From assembly GCA_911728435.2 (NCBI GenBank), contig OU452206.1:12182297-12246296 (forward strand): a DNA stretch of 64,000 nt, written 5' to 3'. Numbering within the stretch: the stretch's first letter is position 1; every line of letters starts with the position of its first letter. This DNA is from Apoderus coryli. Its lineage: Eukaryota; Arthropoda; Insecta; Coleoptera; Attelabidae. The notes under the pieces are model-generated. The model did no database searches and was not told where the DNA came from. It saw only the letters and a program-made list of their open reading frames with translations. Below, one piece after another: positions 1-11,050 of the stretch. The position numbers were made by a program, and so were the translations under genes.

Positions 1-399
1 CTTGCGTGACGCCCCTGTGTCGCATGCAACCTTTCTACAATGAAAAAGAAAACGTAAAATAAAAGATTTGTCTTTGCGAACTAATTTATTTAACTTCTAA
101 ATGTCCTGCAGTCATCAAGATAATATTAGGTTAACGTTAATATATTTATGTTCGGTTTGTTGATGATCCAAAGCGTAAAAGGAAAATATCCATGGTATAT
201 AGGGGATAATGTTATACTAGAGGGTTCCAAACTCTAAATAGAGAATAAAAGAAAGTTGTTCTTGAAACGAAAATACTACCTAAAATATTTACCTTAATTT
301 ATGTAATTAAACTTTGCAAATAGTAAGAATTTTCAGTTGGACCAAGACACCTTTTCTCAATTTTCCTATTCTTCTTTCTCTGATTGCTTCTTTTAACTG

Positions 400-765
400 T
401 TGTAAGATTGAGGCGCAATTCCAGTTATAGAAACACCTTTATCATTATGATCAATCAATATGTTTCCTTTTGAGTCCCAAAAATAACGTCCATGCCCAAC
501 ATTCCGCGGAATTAATGCAAAATGCATATTGAAACTTGTTGGCCAATTTATCATATTTAGAATTATCCGTTACTTTAATTGGGTGCCAATACAATACCTT
601 CGCCTCAACTTGAACTCAAATACTCACCAGTACAAAAACTGCTTCACACAAAATGGTATAACTCAGGAATCAATAATCAGATTGCTGAAGGTTAGTAATA
701 GATAAAAATCATATGGAAAAAAATCTAGTAACGCCATCTACGGAGTTATTTAATAAGCAATTCAC
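400..765 (-). pseudogene. mariner transposase relic with 5' terminal region
   Basis: Read on the minus strand, 408-491 gives a mariner-like peptide containing FWDSKGNILIDHNDKG, the segment that follows the first catalytic aspartate region in mariner transposases. The part at 640-765 (AACGCCATCT end, then a run with ATGGAAAAAAAT) matches the 5' end of the other mariner relic near 10915-11030, so both probably come from the same family. Only a central fragment and the 5' end remain; the helix-turn-helix part and the other catalytic residues are absent. It is a dead, internally deleted copy. Family assignment is from motif recognition only. Confidence 0.55.
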
Positions 766-1967
766 AGACCGCAGAAAAAGTAATGCCGATATACTACATA
801 TCTTGTAGTTTAAATAACTCCAAAAGCAGCATCATTTATTCTAACTCGAGAAGCCTGCTTCATTTAGCATGTTGTCACAAGGAACATGTCTTAAACACAA
901 GCTGCAATTGTACGAATTTTAAACACAAAATGGCATGCCGTCAAATATACAAAACGAAGAATGAAATGAGAACGAGAGACATGCTACATGGTAGGTACTG
1001 GCAGCATGTAAAAGCAGCAAGTCACATTCCCTTGAGCGAACTTATTTTAGAGACAATGGAGATATAAGAACATGGGCATGTATTAGAGTCGTTGTTGTTG
1101 TTGTAGTATCGTAAAGAAGCCGAGACGAGGCTGAAATGTTCGTAATTCATTCATAAATAGTTAAATATACGATGTTTTACACATAAACAGGGAACAGAAT
1201 TGTTTCTTCTTTAGTTAGATATTTATTAAACATATACAATTCTAATTGGTATGGGATAATTATTATCTAACTAAAATGTATACATCACGAAACATTGTTT
1301 ACGATAAAATGGAAATTCGTATCAACTTTTGAAAGTATTAATTAAAGAAAACAAAAATTCATACAATCGTTGGGAAATAAGAGATAGTCTCATGGAAGAT
1401 TCAGATCAGTCGCTTACTGCTTTCTAAATGAAATAAATATTACCCAGGGATCCACGTCAAAATTGCGGACCAAGTCATTGAATTCCCAACACAATCTTAT
1501 ATCTGAAGCTAGACGATACTCATAAATAAATTTAATAGAGTAGTTTTTTTAATTAAAAAAATCTCACCTTTGAGTTGCTATTTTCTTTAATTTTAGTTAA
1601 AATACACAAGTTGAGTTACCACCCATAGCATTACCATCTATACACTAGGATCTATTTCTACACAGCTATTTAGTTTTACCCAGTCTTCCGGTCGAAATTA
1701 AAAAAATATATAAATAAAATATCATCAACTAAGTTTAAAAACTTGCAATAGAGAATATAGCTGGACTAAGGTGCTCACTCCCACTGCAAATGAGTGTTTT
1801 GGATGTAACTATAGATAATGAGGCAATTTTGAGCTTGGAATCTTGGAAACCGAAAATCTTCTACACAAATTGCAGAAAAAAAACTTTGTAAATAGCGTTT
1901 GTGTTTAAAATTAACATAATTAAGGATAAATATATTGACGTCCACTCCACAAATGAATATAATTATA
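766..1967. other. no gene recognised
   Basis: AT-rich sequence without a convincing gene. A short (GTT)n run lies near 1090-1105. An open frame at 783-1067 has no recognisable domain and directly abuts the mariner relic. Confidence 0.5.
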
Positions 1968-1969
1968 TA

Positions 1970-2520
1970 CAGGGTGTCCCAGACTAATTTATCCATGCTA
2001 TATCTTCCATCATATATTCAACAAATTTATACCACACATTTATACCATAAATATTTTGGAATCTTGTTTCCATCATCCAATGTGGGTCCATGGGAGACCA
2101 ATAATTTGAATTGTGACGGTTGACTACACCATTATTGTGAAATCTAGCCTCATCGCTCCACAATATTTTTGATAAAAACGTGAATCTTCAATAATTGTTT
2201 GCATCATTCTTGCTATAAAATCAAGACACCTTTGGTTATCACCAGGTTGTAATCCTTGAACTAAGTGCACTTTAAAAGGATGGTAATTAAAATCTTTTAA
2301 AATTCTATGAACCGAATTTCTTGAAATACCAGTTTCATTGGCCAGGGTTCTAATAGACACCTTGGGATTAAAATTTACATATGCTAATATATAAATAAGA
2401 TTTTGGTCTCATCTTACTGGGCGTTCAATTGTATTTCGTTTATTATTTGGAAAATGTCCCTTTCTAAGTGAGCGTTCCATATTACTGGTCTAATACTTTT
2501 ATTCCAAACGTGAATACTAA
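1970..2520 (-). pseudogene. Tc1-like (DUF4817-type) transposase relic
   Basis: The minus strand from about 2520 down to 2030 encodes a decayed transposase. The helix-turn-helix segment reads SIRTLANETGISRNSVHRIL followed by a YHPFKVHLVQ linker. After a frame break comes the first catalytic region WSDEARFHNNGVVNRHN. These blocks have the same order and spacing as in the intact element at 17890-18963, so the relic belongs to the same broad group. The second and third catalytic aspartates are missing. The far end at 1968-1976 carries a TA plus CAGGGTG terminus typical of these elements. The copy is truncated and frameshifted, so non-functional. Confidence 0.65.
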
Positions 2521-3505
2521 TTGTTGATCTGACAGGTCAAATCTTGGCAACCTGGATTAACATAGTGAGCAAATAAAAATCCATTTTCTTAATTATTTAT
2601 GAACTGATTTTAATTTTGGAAAATGTGTTGAATAGACAATGGAAGACTACATACAAAATTATAAAAAAATATACAGGGTGCAATTAAAATTTTTAAAGTT
2701 AGGGGTTGTTACTCAGGTGTGAATACTCGTATTTGGCGGATGGTTTGTTATATATCCTTATAAGATAACTCCTCATTTTTTTTTATAACAAGATGGATTA
2801 TTTCTATAATTTAACATAATTCAACACAATTTTGTATATTGTGCATGTGAATGAATGTTGAATGGAACCAAACTACCTCTAAACCCCGGAAACTCCTATC
2901 TATCACTATTAATGTACATACCCTACCACAAAATACCCAATACCTTTTAAACTCTACCTACCTATACAATCTCTATTAACTGAGCCTCATACAGGTGTTT
3001 CTACTACCAACTTCACTAACTATTATATAATGTTAAGTGACATAACATAGGTCGATTTCAGAGACCGACCGGCCTATACCACAAAACGGCTGCTAATATC
3101 ATCCCCTATTTCCCAGACAGATCAGGTGGTATTATACTGGCGTGTGGCTTAACTTAATATTTTACTTTGATGAGCAGCAAGACCTGATGCCTCTATACCT
3201 ATACAAAACACGGTCCCATTTGAGGATATAATAATAGCAATATGATTCTTCTACCTGTCGGGCTTTGTATCTGAAGGGTGCCTTTTCAAGGTGTCTAGAG
3301 TGTAACTTGGGGTTTATTAAGTGATATATAATGAAATGGAACTCGTGCCTTCGTTGTTGTTATTCATTTATATTATTCACGTTATAAACACTGCATTTCT
3401 GAAATAGATGATATTATATTTGTTAAAGTGTTTTTCCAAAAGAATTAAAATTTTTAACGCATTAAAATCAGAACTAGCTTGCGTTCATCTCACAGTGTTT
3501 ATATA
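2521..3505. other. no gene recognised
   Basis: Non-coding AT-rich sequence. A further isolated TACAGGGTG terminus of the Tc1/mariner type occurs at 2672-2680 with no partner that I could find. Confidence 0.5.
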
Positions 3506-4226
3506 GAGGCATGTTTTTTAAGTAAGTACCGTTTTGGAATTAAAAAAAGACGTGCAAAGATATCGCAATAATTTTATTTTTACATGAAAGCCTGTACCTT
3601 AATCTACTTTTCTACATAATTTCCGTGAATATTTAGGCACTTGTCATAACGTGGCACCAGTTTTTGAATACCCTCCTCATAAAATTCTGCCGCCTGACTT
3701 GTTTGTTCCAAAAATGTTGACGGATTTGCACAAAACCCAACGTTTAGGCAGTGCATTGACTTTCCTTGAGCGGTACCACAATGAAGGTGAAGATTTTTTA
3801 GACCAAATTGTTACTGGTGACGAAACATGGGTGGCCTACGTCACACAAGAATCGAAACAACAATCCATGGAATGGCGACATTCATCATCACCCAAAAGAG
3901 TGAAGTTTAAGCAAACAATTTCTGCCCGGAAAATCATGTGCACAGCTTTTTGGGACAGAAAAGGAGTATTGCTAGTGGAGTTTCTGCCTCGTAATGAGAC
4001 AATCAATGCATTTGTGATAGAGTGGTTAACAAGTCAGGCGGCAGAATTTTATGAGGAGGGTATTCAAAAACTGGTGCCACGTTATGACAAGTGCCTCAAT
4101 ATTCACGGAAATTATGTAGAAAAGTAGATTAAGGTACAGGCTTTCATGTAAAAATAAAATTATTGCGATATCTTTGCACGTCTTTTTTTAATTCCAAAAC
4201 GGTACTTACTTAAAAAACATGCCTCG
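3506..4226. mobile_element. mariner-derived fold-back element, 198-bp arms
   Basis: Positions 3506-3703 and 4028-4225 are inverted copies of each other and look nearly identical by eye, enclosing a 324-bp centre. The outer end begins GAGGCATGTTTTTTAAG and both sides are flanked by TA (3504-3505 and 4227-4228), as expected for mariner insertion. The arms contain the 3' end of a mariner transposase gene, so the left arm is a reversed copy of the right end. Ordinary mariners have terminal repeats of roughly 30 bp, so this long-armed form is a rearranged derivative. Confidence 0.7.
3704..4127 (+). pseudogene. mariner transposase fragment
   Basis: The frame contains LTDLHKTQRLGSALTFLERY, then the first catalytic motif TGDETWVAYVTQESKQQS, then the KVMCTAFWD-like block (here KIMCTAFWDRKGVLLVEFLP), and ends with the C-terminal KCLNIHGNYVEK. 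The second catalytic aspartate block (HDNARPH in intact mariners) and the SPDL block are missing because an internal deletion joins FVIEWLTSQ to the C-terminal tail. Without those residues it cannot catalyse transposition. The first part of the open frame (3651-3703) lies within the inverted arm and is not real transposase sequence. Confidence 0.75.
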
Positions 4227-4228
4227 TA

Positions 4229-5534
4229 GAACAACACCTTAAAGATGGGCCAGCTTTTTATTTATGTCGTTTCAAACGAGCATACTACACTACATTTCAA
4301 TGCTCCTATTTTATACAGAAGTTTGACTTCACAAAAGGGACATAACAAATTCTCTAGTTCTCTTAAATCTTTTAGAATGCCATTTTGCATACTATAGATT
4401 ATATGAAATTTTTCCCAAAAGTGATATTTACCAATCTCTAGAGAACTATATTGAAGAACAAGTAAGCTTCATACAAAAAACTGAGATTTTTCATCTTTTG
4501 AGATATACAAACATTATACAGTGTTACACAGAAAGTATCCACAAATCGTATAATATGGGAAATTTATTTCTTTAGAATTTAATTTAGATTTTAATTTTTC
4601 CATGTGTATTTGCTTTAAAAGTGATGTCAAATGATGTTTTTCTATTTTACAAAAATAATTGTACTATATTCGGAAGTTTATTAACAAATGTTTCGTTAAT
4701 TTAAAATTATATTTTATATTGTTTACAAAGGTTTAAGAGCAATACTTGAACTTCTTTATTTACAGCTAAATGGTTCTAAGCTAATTTTGTCTTCAATAAT
4801 TTTATTCTCGTTTTTAAACTAAAATATGAAGTCATTTCCTGAGTTTTAAGTTTCAGCTGAGCATGTAGGCTGATATAAAAATGGTTATCTTACGACAATA
4901 AAACTCATTGAATGAAAAGTAAAGCTTTCCTAATAGCCATTAATAAATGCTTTACAATAAATAAATAATAATATAAACCACTTAAAGCTTAGCATTATAT
5001 AGAGCAAATCTCTAAATCTACATTCTTCCCTCCCAAAAGCATCTTCTCTAATTCCTGTACCCTATTTAAATGTGTAGACACCTAAATTACATCCAACTGA
5101 CCTTACAATATAAACAAGTTAATAAATACAATAAAGTTAATTACACGAAAAGCTCTGCAAGACAATAACTTGTAATCTGTACAATTTAAATGTCGACTTA
5201 AAGCCTTGACAAAGAAACAAGCTAAAAGAGTTTAAAAAAACTAAACAGAGATTTTCTAACATCACAGCGAGGGTATTATATCTCACTGTTTTTCCGCTTA
5301 CAGAATGCTCTTCTAATTGGGTATAGTAGAGTATTACATTTTTGGATTGGTGTAAAAATGTTAATTAGAAACATTAAACCTAACATTTGCGAACATCCCA
5401 GCTAAGTGTCCCATGTTGTTTTTGGCACATACATATACGATCCTGCTTTATATATAAAGAACATTACACAAAACGAACATAATGAACCCTTAAATATAAT
5501 CCTGCTTGTATAATTTACAGTAAGCAGACTATTA
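4229..5534. other. no gene recognised
   Basis: AT-rich, no long open frame, no tRNA-like or repeat structure that I could support. Confidence 0.5.
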
Positions 5535-7946
5535 CACAGGCCAACAAAATGAAAAAAAAAATTTGGTGCCAGAAATCTAACATCTGATTTTAGATGTTTT
5601 TAATGTGCTGATTCCAAAAATGCCACCAGATTTTTTCTATCAGCTCTAGTTTTTGAGATACACGTTACAGGTTAAATGATATATTTTTTTCTGATAAAGG
5701 ACAACAAATAAAGAGATAAATATGTACTTAATCGTCAAAATAGGAATTTCCCAGAATCTAATTAGCCAAATGGATACCTGGAATTGTCCCTGACCCAATG
5801 TTCCTATACTAGGAACTACTCAATACAATGCTCTTACTTACTTTTATACCTGTAATTGCCTATGACCCGATCCTTCTATACCTGCTTGGCTGTACTTGAT
5901 TTAGTATATTACTGAGTTTTCCCAAGTAAAGTTGTGCTATCATTTCGTGTAAATTTTGGTCGTTTTGTAGTATCAAGACACTAAACTGAAACAATGGCAT
6001 CCACAAGCAGACGTACCTGTGCAAATCATCCCGATGTTTTTTGTTATGTGTGTGGTGAATACACTTTGAAAGAGAGCAGAAAAAGGATTTCTGACTTTGT
6101 GAAAAGAGCTTATCTTGCCTATTTTGGCGTTCATTTAGGAGATCAAGATAAATCTTGGGCCCCACATTTCATATGTAAAACATGTGTTGAACATTTGCGA
6201 CAGTGGACAACTGGAAAGAGGAAGTGCCTAAAGTTTGGTGTACCAATGGTTTGGAGAGAACCGCGGAACCATCATGACGACTGCTATTTTTGTCTCGTTA
6301 ATATTAAAGGCATAAATAGAAACAATAGACACAAATGGACATATCCTGATCTAGATTCTGCAAGAAGGCCTGTAGTGCATTCGGAAGAAATACCCGTTCC
6401 ATCATTCAGCAGTCTACCCAAACTGACAGAAGATGATACAGAAACATCAACGTCTGACGAAGTTAAAAGAATTCAATCAGAAAACGACAGCGATTTTGAA
6501 GCAGATTTAGCAACTCCGCAGTGTTTCAATCAAGAAGAACTAAACGATCTTATAAGAGACCTGAATCTCTCAAAGGAATCCGCTGAATTACTTGCATCCA
6601 GATTAAAAGAAAAAAATCTACTTTGTCGAGGTACTAATATTACATTTTATCGTAAAAGAGATAAGGATCTGCTGCCTTTTTTCACTCAGGAAAATGACTT
6701 GGTATTCTGTAACAATATAAAAGGGCTCTTAGAAAAAATGGGTTTGCCTGAATACACTCCAGATGATTGGCGCCTTTTTATTGACAGTTCAAAACGTAGT
6801 TTAAAATGTGTTCTTTTACATAACGGTAACAAATATGGCTCAATTCCTATTGGTCATTCTACTACCATGAAGGAAGAATATGAAACAATAGCATTAGTTT
6901 TGAGAAAAATTAAATACGAAGAACATCAGTGGTCAATTTGTGTTGATTTAAAAATGATTAACTTCCTCCTTGGACAGCAGAGTGGTTATACAAAATATCC
7001 TTGTTTTTTGTGCCTTTGGGACAGCAGAGCTAAAAATGAGCACTGGGTTAACAAAAATTGGCCTTCAAGAGATGTCATGATTCAAGGAATACAAAACGTG
7101 ATCAACGAACCTTTGGTTTCAAGAGAAAAAATCTTACTTCCGCCCTTGCATATCAAGCTAGGCCTAATGAAGCAATTTGTGAAGGCCTTAAATCGAGATG
7201 GAAATTGTTTTGGGTATTTGTCACGTAAATTTCCTGGCATTAGCACGGAAAAACTAAAAGCTGGTATATTTGATGGTCCTCAAATAAGGCAACTTGTTAA
7301 AGATCCACAATTCACCACATCAATGAACGAGACTGAATCTAACGCTTGGAGTTCATTTGTTCAAGTAGTACAAAATTTTCTTGGCAATCATAAAGCAGAC
7401 AATTACGTAGAATTAGTGGAAACTATGCTTTCAAATTTTAATATTCTCGGCTGTAACATGAGTATAAAAGTTCACTACCTCCACAGCCACCTAGATCGTT
7501 TTCCAGAAAACTTAGGTGATTGTAGTGAAGAACAGGGGGAAAGATTCCACCAGGATATTAAAACTATGGAAGATCGTTATCAAGGACGATGGGATAGCCA
7601 CATGATGGCGGACTACTGCTGGAGCCTTCAGCGAGACTGCCCTAGTAAACTCCATTCTAGAAAATCGTATAAAAGAAAATTTTTATGTGATTAGTGACTA
7701 ATGTAATTATGTAAATTAAGTTTTTGCAATAAATACTTAAATCCATGTGTCTTTGTTTTTTTTAACTGTCAATAGTAATATTATATATTATAACAGTTAT
7801 AACGTAAATTATATACACAATTTTTTAAAAAATCTCAAAAACTAGATCTGATAGACAAAATCTGAGAACCTTTTTACATTCTGCATCCAAAAATTACTCA
7901 GGAACAGTTAAAAAATCGCAGGCACCAAAATGTGTGTTGGCCTGTG
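5535..7946 (+). mobile_element. DNA transposon, probably CMC/Chapaev-3-like, intact
   Basis: The element starts CACAGGCCAACA and ends with the reverse complement TGTTGGCCTGTG. A TTA trinucleotide lies immediately outside each end (5532-5534 and 7947-7949). The similarity between the two ends continues more loosely inward: a TTTGGTGCC block, then a CTAGTTTTTGAGAT block near 5647 and 7836. A single uninterrupted transposase gene fills the middle. CACAG-type ends with 3-bp TWA duplications and the CxxC-containing transposase suggest the Chapaev-3 branch of the CMC superfamily; PIF/Harbinger also uses TWA targets but its transposase looks different. Superfamily placement is inference. Confidence 0.7.
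5994..7694 (+). CDS. transposase, 566 aa, putative DDE (Chapaev-3-like)
   Basis: An open frame with its own ATG and stop, no internal break. The N-terminus has two zinc-binding-like clusters: FCYVC at about residue 17 paired with ICKTC at about 60, and CYFC near 98. An acidic low-complexity linker follows (about 140-170). The core has candidate acidic residues in RLFIDSSKRSL (about 263), in ICVDLKMINFLLG (about 321) with a following PCFLCLWDSR cysteine pair, an HIKLGLMKQFVKAL block (about 386), and ERFHQDIKTMEDRYQGRWD near 520. This D...CxxC...H...E layout fits a cut-and-paste RNase-H-fold transposase. The gene lies inside matched terminal repeats. I recognise the family as a repeated arthropod gene rather than a host gene; the exact superfamily name is uncertain. 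The copy may be functional. Confidence 0.75.
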   Translation: MASTSRRTCANHPDVFCYVCGEYTLKESRKRISDFVKRAYLAYFGVHLGDQDKSWAPHFICKTCVEHLRQWTTGKRKCLKFGVPMVWREPRNHHDDCYFCLVNIKGINRNNRHKWTYPDLDSARRPVVHSEEIPVPSFSSLPKLTEDDTETSTSDEVKRIQSENDSDFEADLATPQCFNQEELNDLIRDLNLSKESAELLASRLKEKNLLCRGTNITFYRKRDKDLLPFFTQENDLVFCNNIKGLLEKMGLPEYTPDDWRLFIDSSKRSLKCVLLHNGNKYGSIPIGHSTTMKEEYETIALVLRKIKYEEHQWSICVDLKMINFLLGQQSGYTKYPCFLCLWDSRAKNEHWVNKNWPSRDVMIQGIQNVINEPLVSREKILLPPLHIKLGLMKQFVKALNRDGNCFGYLSRKFPGISTEKLKAGIFDGPQIRQLVKDPQFTTSMNETESNAWSSFVQVVQNFLGNHKADNYVELVETMLSNFNILGCNMSIKVHYLHSHLDRFPENLGDCSEEQGERFHQDIKTMEDRYQGRWDSHMMADYCWSLQRDCPSKLHSRKSYKRKFLCD

Positions 7947-7949
7947 TTA

Positions 7950-10379
7950 TCGTTAATATTAACGAACCTTGTTCTCCAAAATATATATGTACCGTCTGTC
8001 CGATAAGTAAAACGTTTATGTAACAATATAACCAACTTAATAAGTTCATGTTCAACGTATGCTTTCATAAAACTTTTCATGATTATTTCAAATTTACAAA
8101 ATGGGTTTTACCTTCTTCAGAAGTTTGGTTTTATGTCAAATATGTACATTATTGTATAATAATTCTTGTCAGACATGTTATGACTGTAAATATGATAAAA
8201 ATGATAAAATTACTGGCTTTCTGTTAAGTTGTTTATGTTATCAAAAAAAAAAACAGCTTAAAACACCCCTAAAATGACCGCGCCCCATCCTTACTTCGGT
8301 AATTTGTAAAACAAAATGTACAAATCTTCATCAACCATATTTGACTACAAGATAAATAAATTAAATTTTCATAAGAAGAAGAAGAAGACTAAAGACAAGA
8401 TCTGATTGGTGGAAAAGTTGTGCTCACTGACAACTACAAAATGAACACACTGTATATAACTTGGTGTGAGTAGGTATATAGAAGTATGTACTGCAGGCGT
8501 GTAAGAATTCTCATTCCCAAGATTAAGTGACATAATTTAAAGTTGTTAAAATGTTACGTTGGGGAAGTTATTAGGTTTCAAACAACTTGAAACCCATGTC
8601 CACCGTAAAATATATTACTTATAGCTACTAACGTATAGTATAGACCATGTAGGTATCCACAGGCAATGTTGTTACTTATATGTCCTACACATTATAGCTC
8701 TAATAAATTGTTTTAATGGTATTGTTAGGTTATATCAACTTACATTATACTCCAGCTTGTCTTAATTAATGCATTTGAAGAATTGCTTACCTGTAACAAA
8801 AAGAAGCAAATATTAATGAAAATTGGCATTATTCACAAAAATTTATAGAACACAACGTTTCAAAGATACATGGATAACCAACTAAAGAACTAATTAGAGT
8901 AGCATTCCAATACCGGTTGGTCTGTTTCGTGAACCCTCAAACCCTTATCCAAGTTGCAGCCGCACTCCAGATAAGTACACTTCGTTGGTGGTTATTGAGT
9001 GTGTCATCCCGCATTATTTATGGCCGTTTGCACCAACAATTTTAAGTGCAAAACAAGCTTTATTTCTTCACTAATATAAGGTACTTCCTAAATATATTAT
9101 TGCAACGGCCAAAATAGGTAATTTTGAAAAATATTGGTCGGAAAGATTTAATTTAAAAAATGAAGCTGGTGGTCTTTATTTCCAAACGTAAAAACCAAGT
9201 TTCATCACTACTTGGTTTGGATAAGCACATTTTATTAACCACTGCAAAAGCTCTCAACCAAAGAAGTGTTGAAGAAAGTGAAGGTTGAATTAATTCTCAA
9301 CCCACAATATGCTTAAATTCTAAAATTACCCTGAGTAAAACTTAATTACACAATATTATTATTTATTAAATTAAGTTATGATTTTCCTAGTTGAGTTCTT
9401 GGTTTAATATGTGAGAGTTGTGCATATTTTGTTGATATATTTTTATGATTGTGTTTAAATTTAAATATGTGTTTGCTTTATTTTTTCAAGTTAGCATTGC
9501 CAAAACGAATATTAACTTTATAGCCTGTTGCTACAGCTCAGTTTTATTTATCAAAGATATCACAATAAATTTCAAATATAGTTACGACGAAACTGACTTA
9601 TTAGATGATATATTCCGACTGTTACCAGACACCATTCACTATGCATGGCGATAATTAGGTAATAAATTAATATTTTTTTTCTAATTTCAATGTTCATCAA
9701 AATAAATAATATGATACCTATAACATTGACTACTCTGCGGCCAAATGATAAAATGATTAAATTAGAGAAAGCAATTTTATTCAATGTTATATATGGCCAT
9801 TCCCCATGCTAGTCGAGGTGAGGTCTAATAATAAATGCTGTTGAAGCTCAAAATGCTGTTCCAGAGTAAAATAATGTGGCAGATGAAATGGAAACCGCAG
9901 CTACAGTGATAAGTGACATTCATCCTACGGCGAAAACCGTACACCAAAATAACGAGAACTGTTATGAACTCTCTCACAGGGAATGCAGAACATCGTTTAA
10001 TATTACAGTCTGTACATATATATATAGAGTGTAATAAGATAATAAAAAATTTCACGAAGGAATGAGATCATCATTAGAAAAGTTATTTAACTTTATATAA
10101 GGATATCATGTTTCGAAGCTAAAATCAGATCAAAGTCGTTGTTAATATTTACCTGGGACAATTTCGCAGAATTCGGAAAATACTAAAATACATTTTCTTT
10201 TGTAAAAAATATATAGAAATTAAGAAAGTTAACTAAGACTTTTTCGATGTGAAACCAATCTGTTCCCGGTATCGAAAATGTTATGTAATGAAATAAAACT
10301 CGCCTACTCCACAAATGTTATGTATAAATTTAGGGAACAAGGCAATCCAACTACTCAACTAGCTAAAAATGTACACTTT
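7950..10379. other. no gene recognised
   Basis: About 2.4 kb of AT-rich DNA with only short chance frames. A (GAA)n run occurs near 8370-8388. Nothing else that I can support. Confidence 0.45.
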
Positions 10380-10389
10380 CGATAGCGGG

Positions 10390-11050
10390 CCAGATTGGTC
10401 AGACAAAAAAAAATCTGTAAGCTAAGTAAGGGTAAGCAATTCGAAGCCCAATTCATTAAATTTTGCCATAGTTGTCTTCGATTTGTGACACGGTGCATGC
10501 AATTGTGGCTGTTTCTTTGCGATTTCAGCCTTCAATGGACCCAAAAATGCAATTCGTTGATGATTTTGCCCACTTTCCACGCAGAGCTTTCGCACACCCA
10601 AATGTTTGTATAAAATGATAAAAACACTATATACCATCTGATATTTTTACAAAGTCAGCTAGCTCGTGCACCTTCAATTTGCGATCGTTCATAACCAATT
10701 TGTGAATTTTTTTGACGGTTTCTGGAACAACAGCCTCATTTGGGCGTCCACTGGGCTCTGCATCATTTGTGCTGGTACGACCACGTTTAAAGTCAGAAAT
10801 CCACTTCTCTACCATTTGTCTCAATGGACCAGAGTTCGGATAATGTTTATCAAGCCATTGTGTAGTTTCCACTGTATATTTTTTTATAAAAAAACATCGC
10901 ATTTTCAATAACAAACGTTGCCTTACACAAAATGATGTAACTCACCAGATTGCTGTCAAATTTATACACGCAACGTTTGAAGGATAGTACTAAATAAAAA
11001 TCACATGGAAAAAAATTATAGTAACGCCATCTATCTATCTATGTTATCCT
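10390..11050 (-). pseudogene. mariner transposase relic, internally deleted
   Basis: On the minus strand the N-terminal helix-turn-helix region is clear: WLDKHYPNSGPLRQMVEKWI, a GRTSTNDAEPSGRPNE linker, then KIHKLVMNDRKLKVHELADF. Downstream in another frame come HLGVRKLC, then a jump to LKAEIAKKQPQL and APCHKSKTTMAKFNELGFEL, which are the blocks around the second catalytic aspartate. The first catalytic block (GDETW) is missing, so a central deletion has occurred, and frames are shifted. The 5' non-coding end (10915-11030) is shared with the relic at 640-765. Non-functional. Confidence 0.75.

Noticed and set aside
783..1067. 94-codon open frame as a possible host gene
   Set aside because: No recognisable domain or splice context, and it directly adjoins a mariner relic; likely chance.
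5860..6165. Minus-strand frame opposite the 566-aa transposase
   Set aside because: Overlaps the N-terminal coding region of a well-supported gene on the other strand; shadow frame.
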